Shown piece by piece: positions 9,875 through 17,700 of a DNA stretch of 36,426 bases (positions are counted from its first letter, which is position 1; each line of letters starts with the position of its first letter). The DNA comes from M30B19 sp041688615 (lineage in GTDB: Bacteria > Planctomycetota > Planctomycetia > Pirellulales > Pirellulaceae): assembly GCA_041688615.1 (NCBI GenBank), contig JBDNHU010000126.1, positions 1 through 36,426 of the forward strand. Direction: 5' to 3'. The notes beneath the pieces were generated by a model that was not told the origin of the DNA, searched no databases, and worked only from the letters and a program-made list of their open reading frames with translations. The position numbers and the translations under genes were made by a program.

Positions 9875-10918
9875 CTAATCAACGTACTGCGACAAAGCGG
9901 ACCAGATTTCTTCAAGGATCAAAACGTCAGAGGCCGGCCGTAGCAAACTACCTTGATAGACATTGGATGTGGATATTAAAGACCTTAAGTGCAGAAACTG
10001 GGCGGCAGAATGCCTGTAAGCCGGGACAGGGTCGCGGAACGCAAAGCAGCCCAAGTACTGCAGCCAGTCGTTGAGTTGGAAAAACTGGTCGTCGCCGGCC
10101 AACCACATCGCATCGCGTTTGGCGAACAGATCAGGAGCCATCGTCGACAAGCCTAGCAGGTAATCGCTGCCGTAAATCACCATGTCGATCGCCAAGTCGT
10201 TGCCGGTCATCAATTTGAATTCCGGACGCAATTTATTTCGCAATTCCAAGCGTTGCCATTCTAAATCTCGACGCAACGACGAATGTTTTAAACCCAAACA
10301 GTTGGGAATCGCCATGATTTCGCGAAACAGTGAAAGTGAAAAGATCTTTCCAAAAGCGGCGAACATTTCGCCCAATTCGAACCCGTAGAAGCCATCGCTT
10401 TGGGTAGCCAGCCGATGATAACAGTCCAATACGGCTTGATCATTGCCATCCAAACGGTCGCCCAAGTCATCAGAATCCCGCAAGTGGTTCGCTGGACCGG
10501 TCATCGGGTGGGCGTCGGGGCGCTTGGCTCTGGTTAAGCCAAACGAGGGGAACACGATTGGGGTTCCGCCATAGTTCTGGATGCGTTCGAATCGAACGCA
10601 ATAGGCTTCCAGTGCAAAGTCACACCCCACGGTATCTTTGACATACGCGCCCGCAATAAAACCCATCCCTGAACCGGCAAGTAATCCTTGGGTACGCGCT
10701 AAGATTCGATCTTCAATCGCTTCATCCAGCAAGTGAACGTAGCCTGTGTCCATGTTCACCGCTGGTTGCAACCCAGCCTGTGCGGTGCGAAGAACATGTT
10801 GGTCAAATTCATCCCAAATGATTTCACCACGGGCATCGATGGGAAGCAGCACCGCCGAGGCCCCAAAGATTTTACGCTGCCTGACTACGGCGGGTGCAAC
10901 GACTGTGGGAAACGTCAT
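9875..10918 (-). CDS. DapA/NAL-superfamily (dihydrodipicolinate synthase-like) aldolase or lyase
   Basis: The 347-residue product reads as a TIM-barrel of the DHDPS/N-acetylneuraminate lyase superfamily, whose members form a Schiff base with pyruvate or a related keto acid. The expected lysine is in CLGLKHSS (Lys211), followed by KLMTGND (238-241), corresponding to the family's G-D-D-like strand, and later LGLSTMAPDLF. Near the N-terminus AVNMDTGYV stands where family members carry the GTTGE-like loop. The frame is open upstream to 11089, but I choose the ATG at 10918 because AAGGA precedes it by five bases and the upstream residues do not resemble the family. The specific substrate is unknown. 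It is divergent from an AllA-like gene across a 437-bp gap, which makes a shared regulatory region possible. Confidence 0.75.
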   Translation of the reverse strand: MTFPTVVAPAVVRQRKIFGASAVLLPIDARGEIIWDEFDQHVLRTAQAGLQPAVNMDTGYVHLLDEAIEDRILARTQGLLAGSGMGFIAGAYVKDTVGCDFALEAYCVRFERIQNYGGTPIVFPSFGLTRAKRPDAHPMTGPANHLRDSDDLGDRLDGNDQAVLDCYHRLATQSDGFYGFELGEMFAAFGKIFSLSLFREIMAIPNCLGLKHSSLRRDLEWQRLELRNKLRPEFKLMTGNDLAIDMVIYGSDYLLGLSTMAPDLFAKRDAMWLAGDDQFFQLNDWLQYLGCFAFRDPVPAYRHSAAQFLHLRSLISTSNVYQGSLLRPASDVLILEEIWSALSQYVD

Positions 10919-11231
10919 GAATGTCCTTAGGGTCTTGTGAAACGCAAAAGCGATCAACCGATTGTGAAGCATGTTACCGGCGGAATGGTTTTCTAATGAA
11001 GCACTGTAGTTTATCACAACGCTAGAAATATTGGGAACGATCCTTGGCCCGTTGTCCACGATGTTGCCTGAAACCAGAAATGCCATCACTTGAAGTGGAG
11101 GCTTGATGTTAAGTTGTGATTAAAAATAGCGATTCCTGGCCATAACTTTAGGGCAAAGACTTCATTCTGCCCCGAGCGGACGTTACGATGCTTTAGGAAA
11201 TCAAGCGAATGCCGCCGCAGGCTGGTGGCGA

Positions 11232-11303
11232 CAGATTGGTCGCGCAGATTGGTCGCGCAGATTGGTCGCGCAGTTTGTTTGTGAGGGGTTTGTTTGTGAT
11301 GGG
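11232..11303. repeat. Two adjacent short tandem arrays (13-bp and 15-bp units)
   Basis: Three perfect copies of CAGATTGGTCGCG (11232-11270, plus a 3-base remnant) are followed directly by two copies of a 15-bp unit, TTTGTTTGTGAGGGG and TTTGTTTGTGATGGG (11274-11303). They lie in the divergent gap between the DapA-like and AllA-like genes, about 50 bp upstream of the latter's ATG. Different units abutting each other suggest independent local duplications. Confidence 0.85.
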
Positions 11304-11355
11304 TGAAACGGTTTACCTGCGCCACCGCTACCCAAGTGTTTAGAAAGCAACGTCC

Positions 11356-12060
11356 ATGGAATCGTCAACGCCTGATTATTTGAACCCTGGAATCCCTGCC
11401 GGTTTGCGCCACGTGGCAATGCCGTTGGTTCAGGCCACCGCACAATCACTAGACGGTTATGGCAGTTTGCTTACTGGCGACCCGACGCAGTTTCCGGTGG
11501 AAATTGTTCGTTGGCCGGCTCAAGGTTGGCGGCCAGTGGATACCGATTGTGGTGACGAAGGTGGAACCACGGAAGGAATTTTTGTCAGCCAGTGGAAAGG
11601 TGACCTGCTGTACGGCAGCAACGAAGCGGTCGGTGGTCATTATGTCTTGGGCTATGCAGTGGCCCCGGAAATTGCCGATGAACATCACACTGGGCACCCC
11701 AGTCAGATTCTGGTTTGGCATTGCAACTATCATCCCGACGGCGGGCAGCTGTTTTTTCCGCAGGAAGAAAAACCGTTCGTGGTTCCTTTGGCTTTGCCTG
11801 GTGATGATGTGAAGCCCGAGGATTTTGTTTGCTTCTGGTTTGATGGCAGCTGTGGTTTGTACCTCCATCCCAACATCTGGCACGATGGAGTATTCACGAC
11901 CCACGGCCAGCAACGTTTTTTTGATAAGCAAGGCGCCGTGCATGCTCGAGTGTCGGTCAATTTCGCCACAGAATTTCAGTGCCTGCTGTCGTCGCCGCTG
12001 GCTAAGCCCGTCGAAACGCCAGGGACACGTGGAACCTTGAGCCCATCAAATTTCGCATGA
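11356..12060 (+). CDS. Ureidoglycolate lyase (AllA)-like cupin-fold protein
   Basis: This 234-residue soluble protein resembles the AllA/ureidoglycolate lyase family (PF04115-type fold). The best segment is the middle and C-terminal half: WHCNYHPDGGQLFFPQ, then PFVVPLALPG, an acidic turn, LYLHPNIWHDGVF and a C-terminal RVSVNF strand. This is the family layout of a hydrophobic beta-strand followed by the H-x-x-x-WH turn. AllA cleaves ureidoglycolate to glyoxylate and urea in purine breakdown, but no other allantoin-pathway gene is visible, so another small ureido or hydroxyacid substrate is equally possible. The ATG at 11356 has only a weak purine-rich stretch upstream. It is divergent from the DapA-like gene. 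Confidence 0.6.
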   Translation: MESSTPDYLNPGIPAGLRHVAMPLVQATAQSLDGYGSLLTGDPTQFPVEIVRWPAQGWRPVDTDCGDEGGTTEGIFVSQWKGDLLYGSNEAVGGHYVLGYAVAPEIADEHHTGHPSQILVWHCNYHPDGGQLFFPQEEKPFVVPLALPGDDVKPEDFVCFWFDGSCGLYLHPNIWHDGVFTTHGQQRFFDKQGAVHARVSVNFATEFQCLLSSPLAKPVETPGTRGTLSPSNFA

Positions 12061-12100
12061 TCCAGTCCCCGCAAGTCAGTTGTTTATGAGCCTGGGTTTT

Positions 12101-12195
12101 GCAAGATACAGACTGCAAGATACAGACTGCAAGATACAGACTGCAAGATACAGACTGCAAGATACAGACTGCAAGATACAGACTGCAAGATACAG
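12101..12195. repeat. 14-bp tandem repeat, six full copies plus a partial
   Basis: GCAAGATACAGACT is repeated perfectly six times (12101-12184) and followed by an 11-base partial copy (12185-12195). It fills the gap between the convergent AllA-like gene and sulfatase 1. Copies are contiguous with no spacers, so this is not a CRISPR array. A 14-bp unit cannot keep a reading frame, which fits its non-coding position. Confidence 0.95.
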
Positions 12196-12242
12196 GCGCC
12201 GCGAGTTTCCCATCGGCGGTTGAAATCGAGCGGCCACGGATG

Positions 12243-13769
12243 CTATGGTTTTTTCTTTTCAAGTTCGGGCAGCCGGTCTTTTTTTCGTTGTTCAAGAAAA
12301 TCTTGATGCAGGCTGGCTAGGATTTCCGTTTTTTCGGCGGCAAGGTCATTCGCCTCTTTGGGGTCAGCGGTCAGATTAAACAGTTGCCATTGGCTGGGTT
12401 TCGCGGGCTCCCCTTGGCCGTACTTTACGATTTTCCAATCGCCTGAACGCAGCGCCCAGCGGTTGATTTGCCAACCCCAAGTCCAGTACAGATCGCGTTT
12501 GGCAATGGCTTGGTCACGCAACAGCACAGGGGTCAAATCAACACCATCCAGCAGCAAATTAGTCTCGGGTTGGTAGCCGATGACCTTGGCCAATGTTGGA
12601 AACCAATCAACAATGTGGACAGGATCTTCCACTTTCTTGGACGGGATTTTGCCTTTCCAATTGGCAAAGGCGGGGACGTGAATGCCACCTTCCCAAACAT
12701 CAAGTTTCATTCCCTTGATTGGGAGTGGCTGATTGAAGTCGGTCAGCTTCAAATCGTCCGGATAGGCCTGACCGCCCCAGCTGCCTTGCGGCCCGTTGTC
12801 CGATGAAAACAAAATCAGCGTATTCTCGCGCTGCCCACTTTGGTCCAGCGCCTGGATGACCTGTCCGATCGCATAATCCAAGTGATTCGCAGCGGCCAGC
12901 AGTAAACGCTTCTCTGGATCAGGTTCGCTTTGGATTTTGCCAGCGGGATCATTGAACCATTGGATCTGATCTTCGTTTTTCCAGCGGTTGGGATGGTTAG
13001 GATCCAGTTGAGTGGGTTGGTCCACAAACTTGCCGCGTTCGTCCAGTGGCGTATGCACCGCGTGGAATGCCAGGTACATGAAAAAAGGCTTCTCATGTTT
13101 CTTGCCGATGTACCTTATTGCTTCGGCCGAGACCAAATCGGTGGCATGCACTCCGTTTTCCCAGCCATCGATCAATTGGTGATCGCGATGCCAAGTTTCG
13201 GCGAACTTACCCTTTCGGTAGCGATGGTCGTACATCCCAATGGCGCCAGCCAGCGAGCCATAGCTGCTTTGAAAACCAAAATGATTGGGACCAAATTCAG
13301 GGGTTGAACCCAAATGCCACTTGCCACACAAAAAAGTGTCGTACCCAGAATCGGTGAACATGTTTGCCAACGTCGGCGTCCCTTTGGGGATCGCCGGTTG
13401 GTTGCTGGCACTCATTGCCGGGCCACCAAATCGACTCGGGAATCGGCCCGTCAATGTGGCAACTCGGGTCGGGGTGCACTGTGGCATGACATAGTGATTG
13501 ACGAAAGTGATTCCGGTCGCGGCCAGCCGGTCCAGGTTGGGAGTGTAGACCCTGGGATTGTTGTATCTAATGTCCGCCCAACCCTGATCGTCACTAATGA
13601 TCACAATCACATTGGGTCGATGATCGTTCAGGCTTCCTGTCGGAGATTCGACCAAGACTTTCGTCGGAGATTCGACCAAGACTTTCGTCGGAAACTTGCC
13701 AAATGCAAATTCAACGGTCGCAACCCACGTTAAGGCTAGGCAAAGCAGTTGTCGTTGTAGGTTAAGCAT
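12243..13769 (-). CDS. Secreted formylglycine-type sulfatase (sulfatase 1)
   Basis: This 508-residue member of the type I (arylsulfatase) family hydrolyses sulfate esters, probably from sulfated polysaccharides. The N-terminus is a hydrophobic signal peptide. NVIVIISDDQGW provides the metal-binding Asp pair, and QCTPTRVATLTGR is the Cys-x-Pro-x-Arg motif in which Cys98 becomes formylglycine. GKWHLG and SSDNGPQG are the further active-site motifs. Directly after the signal peptide is a duplicated 8-residue segment, PTKVLVES twice, encoded by a 24-bp tandem repeat (13639-13686). The start is at the second of two adjacent Met codons (13772 or 13769). The charged C-terminus (LEKKKP) ends near the 14-bp array. 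The natural substrate cannot be read from sequence. An anaerobic- or FGE-type maturase would be needed from elsewhere. Confidence 0.95.
   Translation of the reverse strand: MLNLQRQLLCLALTWVATVEFAFGKFPTKVLVESPTKVLVESPTGSLNDHRPNVIVIISDDQGWADIRYNNPRVYTPNLDRLAATGITFVNHYVMPQCTPTRVATLTGRFPSRFGGPAMSASNQPAIPKGTPTLANMFTDSGYDTFLCGKWHLGSTPEFGPNHFGFQSSYGSLAGAIGMYDHRYRKGKFAETWHRDHQLIDGWENGVHATDLVSAEAIRYIGKKHEKPFFMYLAFHAVHTPLDERGKFVDQPTQLDPNHPNRWKNEDQIQWFNDPAGKIQSEPDPEKRLLLAAANHLDYAIGQVIQALDQSGQRENTLILFSSDNGPQGSWGGQAYPDDLKLTDFNQPLPIKGMKLDVWEGGIHVPAFANWKGKIPSKKVEDPVHIVDWFPTLAKVIGYQPETNLLLDGVDLTPVLLRDQAIAKRDLYWTWGWQINRWALRSGDWKIVKYGQGEPAKPSQWQLFNLTADPKEANDLAAEKTEILASLHQDFLEQRKKDRLPELEKKKP
13639..13686 (-). 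repeat. 24-bp in-frame tandem repeat in sulfatase 1
   Basis: Two perfect 24-bp copies (13639-13662 and 13663-13686) and the start of a third encode PTKVLVES twice just after the signal peptide. The unit is divisible by three, so the frame is kept. It sits in a linker ahead of the catalytic fold, where extra length should be tolerated. Confidence 0.9.
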
Positions 13770-13924
13770 CAAGTCTTAAAATTTCTGATGAAGGACTTCT
13801 TGAATCACCGCGTTCTAACGTATCCGCCCAAGGGTCGATCTTGCCAAGACTTGAACCTCCCAAACTTCGAACGAATGGAAGCCGAAGCGATTGTCGTCCA
13901 GCCTTTCGGCGATTGGCAGAGCAC

Positions 13925-13950
13925 CCCAAACTCTTGACAAGTTAGGCTAC
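13925..13950 (+). promoter_or_regulatory. CTCTTGACAAG element, copy 1
   Basis: CCCAAA, CTCTTGACAAG and GCTAC occur here in order. The same three blocks, with similar spacing, occur on the minus strand at 32119-32145. TTGACA (13934-13939) looks like a -35 box, but I see no clean -10 at the right distance and no plus-strand gene follows, so a promoter role at this copy is doubtful. The rest of the 13770-14058 gap holds no recognisable gene. Confidence 0.35.
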
Positions 13951-14058
13951 CACTAAACGCAAGACGGACAAAGAACGATTCCCCGATCCCCCAGTCTTTA
14001 GCAAGATCGTCTGCCGCATGTTAATCGGGCGGCTAGACGATCGGCTAGGCTTCGCCGA

Positions 14059-14520
14059 CTATTGGGAGACTTGGTCATCGCTTGCGGCTGCAGCAAGTGC
14101 AGGGCTGGCTTGGGCGACCGCTTGTCCAGTGATGTCGATCGACCGTTCGACCAAGCTGCCATTAACGGCCATGAAGAACTGGAGCGTTTGCCCAATTTTT
14201 CCGGGTCCGCGAGCCATCACCGTAAGATCGATCGTCTGGCGAGTGTTGGCTGGAATAACGATTGGTAAATTTGTTCCAGACTGGAACAGGCAGTTCAGGC
14301 CTCAGCACATGTTCCAGCCGACGATTCGGACTTCGAACGGATTCTGGTTGTCGATGACCAACGGACTGGCCAGCTTCTGATTGGCGACAATCTTTTCCGG
14401 TAATGAGCATTCGATCCCCACCTGGTCAATGCCATACGTCTTCTGATTAAACACCTGGTAAGCTCCGAAAATTAGCACACCAATTCCAAGCAGCAACGTT
14501 AGACGCGAAATAGACATCAT
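14059..14520 (-). CDS. DUF1573-like membrane-anchored protein crossed by one in-frame TGA (candidate selenoprotein or nonsense pseudogene)
   Basis: An N-terminal hydrophobic anchor (LTLLLGIGVLIFGAYQVF) is followed by an immunoglobulin-like beta-sandwich of DUF1573 type: SPLVIDNQNPFEVRIVGWN, then Met-Cys, the TGA at 14302-14304, GLNC, NLPIVIPANTRQTIDLTV and VERSIDITGQAV, ending in an Ala/Ser/Gln tail at TAG 14059-14061. The 80 codons after the TGA stay in the same frame, contain no other stop and read as the missing second half of the domain. The position is Cys-rich (Cys72, TGA codon 73, Cys77), where DUF1573 relatives usually have CxC-type cysteines. A hairpin at 14272-14288 is placed as in a bacterial SECIS. 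The alternative is a single nonsense mutation, and the neighbourhood does contain other broken genes. The start is uncertain among ATG 14520, ATG 14517 and TTG 14538. It lies 193 nt downstream of a DUF1559 gene on the same strand. Confidence 0.7.
14272..14288 (-). promoter_or_regulatory. Candidate bacterial SECIS hairpin
   Basis: In the sense strand, TGTTCCA-GTC-TGGAACA forms a perfect 7-bp stem with a 3-nt GUC loop. Counting the T of the TGA as 1, the stem covers bases 17-33 and the loop is at 24-26. This meets the usual bacterial SECIS description: an apical loop roughly 16-37 nt after UGA, loop of 3-14 nt, and a G in the first two loop positions. The loop and its 3' flank, GUCUG, resemble the E. 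coli fdhF element. The structure is seen directly; its function is inferred. Confidence 0.45.
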
Positions 14521-14713
14521 GCCAAGGTTCCAATTCAAAAGAAAGTAGCGAATAGATCAGCGGTCATGCAGACCATCGGTTGGCTGGATGACGCTGCGTT
14601 GAATAGTAAGTTTTAGCAGATCCAATTCCATAAGTGAAGTAAATTTTCTTTTAACGAATTCGATCTGCCGGCATTGGGTGCTTCAGCCCGTCAGTCCTGG
14701 TCACCTGCGGCCG

Positions 14714-15637
14714 CTATTCCCAGGGCGATTGGAAGACTTCTTTTCCGTTTCGAGTTGCCATTTGAGCGACCACCGACTGGGCATCATAACTGGTGAATTT
14801 GACACTTCCATCGGCCAGAGAGAAATTCGCTCCGCCAGGATGTTGAGACCAGAAATGCAGACTGCTGCATTGATAATCACTGCTGCCCGGTTGAAAATCA
14901 AAGGGCCCGCGGCTGCAAATGGCATTGCCACGAGAACCGATGTTCCGTTCGCGTGCGCCCAGAAGCGAATCCAAACTGCTGGATCCGTTCTGGCCATATC
15001 CGCTGTACCACCAACCAAAATAGTGGTCGGCACTGGGCGGCCTTTCCCCGATCAGCAGCGTATTGGAAAGCCCGTCACGGACTTCGGCGGCCCGAGTCTT
15101 AGAATTGACGTACATGACCCCGTCCCTAGTCGTGAAATCTGTCCCCGAAACCCCCAGGTAAGTCGTGTTTCCTGCCGTGCCATAAATTGGATCCTGGGCA
15201 GGCGTCGCGGCTGCAGGCGAACTTGGGCAAATCAAATGGTTCATCACCGCCGCGAATCCCTGATGGGCGACAGTGTTATCAAACGGGTTGGCCACCATCG
15301 AATAATCGGCTACCGCTTGGTCGTAAACGTTTTGCTGTTCCACGTAAGGCAACGTCCGCAACAGCCAAGCCGAGTACTGTAATGGACCGGCAGTGTTTCG
15401 ATAGCCGGCGGGGAACCGACCTTTGGCACTTTCAAAATTGACTGCCGCCAGTGTTAATTGGCGAACCTGGTTGTTGCAACTAGTCCGCCGTGCCGCTTCG
15501 CGCGCCATCTGAACCGCTGGAAGCAGCAGGCCCATTAAGATGGCAATAATGCCAATCACCACCAATAGCTCTACCAAAGTGAACGCGGCTTTGCTTGCCA
15601 AGAATCGCTTTGCCAAGAAACGCGAATTTTTTACCAT
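14714..15637 (-). CDS. DUF1559 protein with prepilin-type N-terminus
   Basis: The 307-residue product has the planctomycete DUF1559 layout: a type IV pilin-like N-terminus (FTLVELLVVIGIIAILMG, residues 19-36, with Glu23 as the mature Glu5), the hallmark LLPAVQMAREAARRTSC (about 37-53), then a globular domain with LPYVEQQNVYD, LICPSS, an ALIGERPPS-like turn (NTLLIGERPPS) and the C-terminal HPGGANFSLADGSVKF motif. Such proteins are exported and probably assembled by type II secretion/pseudopilus-like machinery; their roles are largely unknown. The residue before the cleavage site is Ala18 rather than the usual Gly, which could slow or block prepilin peptidase. The ATG at 15637 is preceded by AGGAA at eight bases. 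It is followed 193 nt on by the DUF1573-like gene. Confidence 0.93.
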   Translation of the reverse strand: MVKNSRFLAKRFLASKAAFTLVELLVVIGIIAILMGLLLPAVQMAREAARRTSCNNQVRQLTLAAVNFESAKGRFPAGYRNTAGPLQYSAWLLRTLPYVEQQNVYDQAVADYSMVANPFDNTVAHQGFAAVMNHLICPSSPAAATPAQDPIYGTAGNTTYLGVSGTDFTTRDGVMYVNSKTRAAEVRDGLSNTLLIGERPPSADHYFGWWYSGYGQNGSSSLDSLLGARERNIGSRGNAICSRGPFDFQPGSSDYQCSSLHFWSQHPGGANFSLADGSVKFTSYDAQSVVAQMATRNGKEVFQSPWE

Positions 15638-15730
15638 CGATTCATTCCTGGAAGAATATTACGGGTGTGCTTCTCTTGAGAAGTACAGTCCACGTTCGCC
15701 CGATCCCATTGGCCAGAAGAGCAGCTTTGT

Positions 15731-16317
15731 TTAATCGGTTCCCCATTTTCGCTTGATCAGGATTCCGACCCCAATGATCAAAACGCTACCGGCCAAGAAA
15801 ATCCAATGGGTATCGTTGGCGATCGTCACTTTTTTCTGATTCAGCGTCGGTCAACTAAAGCCACCAGTTTCCCGGTCCAACCTGCTGCGATATTTCAATC
15901 ATGATCCAACCGCTGGATTTTTTCGATCGAGGTAATCGACGACAATTTCCGCTCAACTACGAAATCGTCGCCTGAATATCGACACGCCACCTCGACCAAT
16001 GGCGAAGCCTCCGATTCATCGGCGTTCCACAGAATGTAGTGGGTAATTCACCAGTCTGAATCAAAAGTCCGTCTTGCCAATTGGTGCCCGATCACAAATG
16101 GCAAATTGCGAGGATCAGGGGCTTCGCCTTTCTCTGGTACGCTACTTAGATTAAGAGTGTTACCTTGAACTATTGCTTTCACGTTGCCCATTAGTAAAAC
16201 CTAATTTAGTTCAATGCCTATCATTACATACGGTGCTTTTACACGACGTTCTAAATCCTCGGGTACTGCTTCTGCTATCGCCTGATTTCCACTAGCAAGA
16301 TTAAGTCGTTGTAACAT
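15731..16317 (-). pseudogene. Decayed gene with several stops and a frameshift; C-terminal membrane anchor remains
   Basis: One frame reads as coding from ATG 16317 for about 140 codons but is crossed by TAG (16201-16203), TGA (16048-16050) and TGA (15895-15897). A further TAA lies upstream of 16317. Readable stretches include EAVPEDLERRVKAPYVMIG, GNVKAIVQGNTLNL, ITHYILWNADESEASPL and EVACRYSGDDFVVERKL. Near 15850 the coding moves to another frame, giving TLNQKKVTIANDTHW and a terminal transmembrane helix, FLAGSVLIIGVGILI, with KRKWGTD and TAA at 15731-15733. The C-terminal anchor matches the layout of the two genes just upstream, so this was probably a paralogous anchored exported protein. 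Mixed stop types argue against stop-codon recoding here. The family is not recognised. Confidence 0.7.
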
Positions 16318-16398
16318 CCATCGAGTTTAATTGGGCGATTTTTCAATGGAGAAAAACTTTTCGCCAACGACCACAAGAATTGTGTTGATGGTCCGGAA

Positions 16399-17527
16399 TC
16401 AATTTGCACTACGTTGTTTGATGTAAAGTGCCAGTCCGATCATGGTGAATCCGAAGACTGGGAACGCTACCCAATAGACCCAGTTGGGCCACGGTTTGAC
16501 GATGCCTTTGGGTTCAGGCAAACCAAAGTGAGTTAAATACGATTCAGCCCGGCATTGAGCGATTTCTTCAGCCGTCATCGGGAAAAATTGAAATTTATAT
16601 CGCGTGGAAATGCCTCGCGCTGACCCGGGTAACATTTCATGAATGTCCTGCGTTGATAACAGTTCCATTTTGGGGAGAGTATTGGGACACCATTTTCGAT
16701 GTTCCTTCTCTCGCTCGTTGCTTATCATCATACCGTCGGTTGATCGAGTATTGATGCAAGACCCAATTGTGATCGGCAAGGAATTCGAATTCGCCGGTAA
16801 TATTACTGGTAGCCGCCGGTCTTTTAAGTTTTGGGTTGGCTGGAATTTCTCTATCTTGTAGAAATTTCGCGGTCACGACTTTCCCCAATTGCGGATCGTT
16901 GAATTCTGAAAAACTGACGAACGAATCCTTGTTCTCTTCCCAGTAACGTTCGATCGGCGTTCTTTCGCTACCAAATTCCAATCGTCTTTCGGTCGCAAAT
17001 CGAACACTCAAGGCTTGGCCAACCGTGTCGACATTAACGTTAGCGTCTGTGACCAATTTCAGATCCATCTCTCCTGTCTCTGGCGTTCGTGGTGCGGACC
17101 GAATCAGACGCCAACCCAAACCGTCTTTCTTTTGCAATTGGAAAAAGTACTGAGGATTCACGCAAGCAATATTGACCTCATTTTCCAAGTTATCGCGAAA
17201 GTACTTCGACCCCGCTTCGGCCCACTCTAGATGCTCACCTTGACCCATGATCCATTCTTCGCTTGGAGACGGTTTCATGTCAGAATTTGTGACCACACGC
17301 ATCGCCCATTGATTTAGTCGTGCCTGGCGTGCCCGCTTCCACCCCAGTGGCGCCTGCTGTGCAAAAGTGGCTCTGATTCGCTGGCTCTCTGGCGTCTCTT
17401 GGTAATAGCCCAAGGCAATTTCAGTGTGCGGAATCCAAACGAAAATCGCCATCATGAATGCGACTAAATGGCAGAGCAATTGTGACGACTTGCTGCGGAC
17501 ATTCGTTTTAAGAGTACATTGGTGCAT
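16399..17527 (-). pseudogene. Exported, C-terminally anchored protein split by a frameshift
   Basis: Reading from ATG 17527, a signal peptide (HLVAFMMAIFVWIPHTEIALG) is followed by an unrecognised domain rich in charged residues, ending in this frame at TGA 16637-16639. From about 16680 the other frame takes over and gives a sensible C-terminus: RYKFQFFPMTAEEIAQC, SYLTHFGLPEP, PWPNW and a transmembrane helix, VYWVAFPVFGFTMIGLALYI, then KQRSAN and stop at 16399. The two frames overlap over 16637-16779. The switch is best placed at the CCCCAAAA run near 16671-16680 (sense strand), where one base lost or gained, or a +1 slip on CCC-C, would join them. The FGLPEP plus C-terminal anchor layout recalls planctomycete exported LolA-like proteins. 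It may be a disrupted gene, a sequencing error, or less likely programmed slippage. Confidence 0.65.
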
Positions 17528-17700
17528 TGTTCTTGCTTCTAATAAAAGACGATTACAAATGAGAATTCACTAAGTTGAATTCCATTAAGATTGCCTGATG
17601 ACATTTAGACGAATCAACCGCCGTGTTGCCGCGGGCTAATTGGATTCTTCGAAAATTATTTAAAAAGCCCCGTAGGCAAATAGGCACTGACATTGCCCCT

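Noticed and set aside
12101..12195. Regular repeats that could be taken for a CRISPR array
   Set aside because: Copies are directly contiguous with no unique spacers, the unit is only 14 bp, and no cas gene is near. The same holds for the other arrays.
15731..16317. Two in-frame TGA codons as possible selenocysteine sites
   Set aside because: The same frame also has TAG and TAA stops and a frameshift, and no hairpin follows the TGAs, so simple decay explains it.
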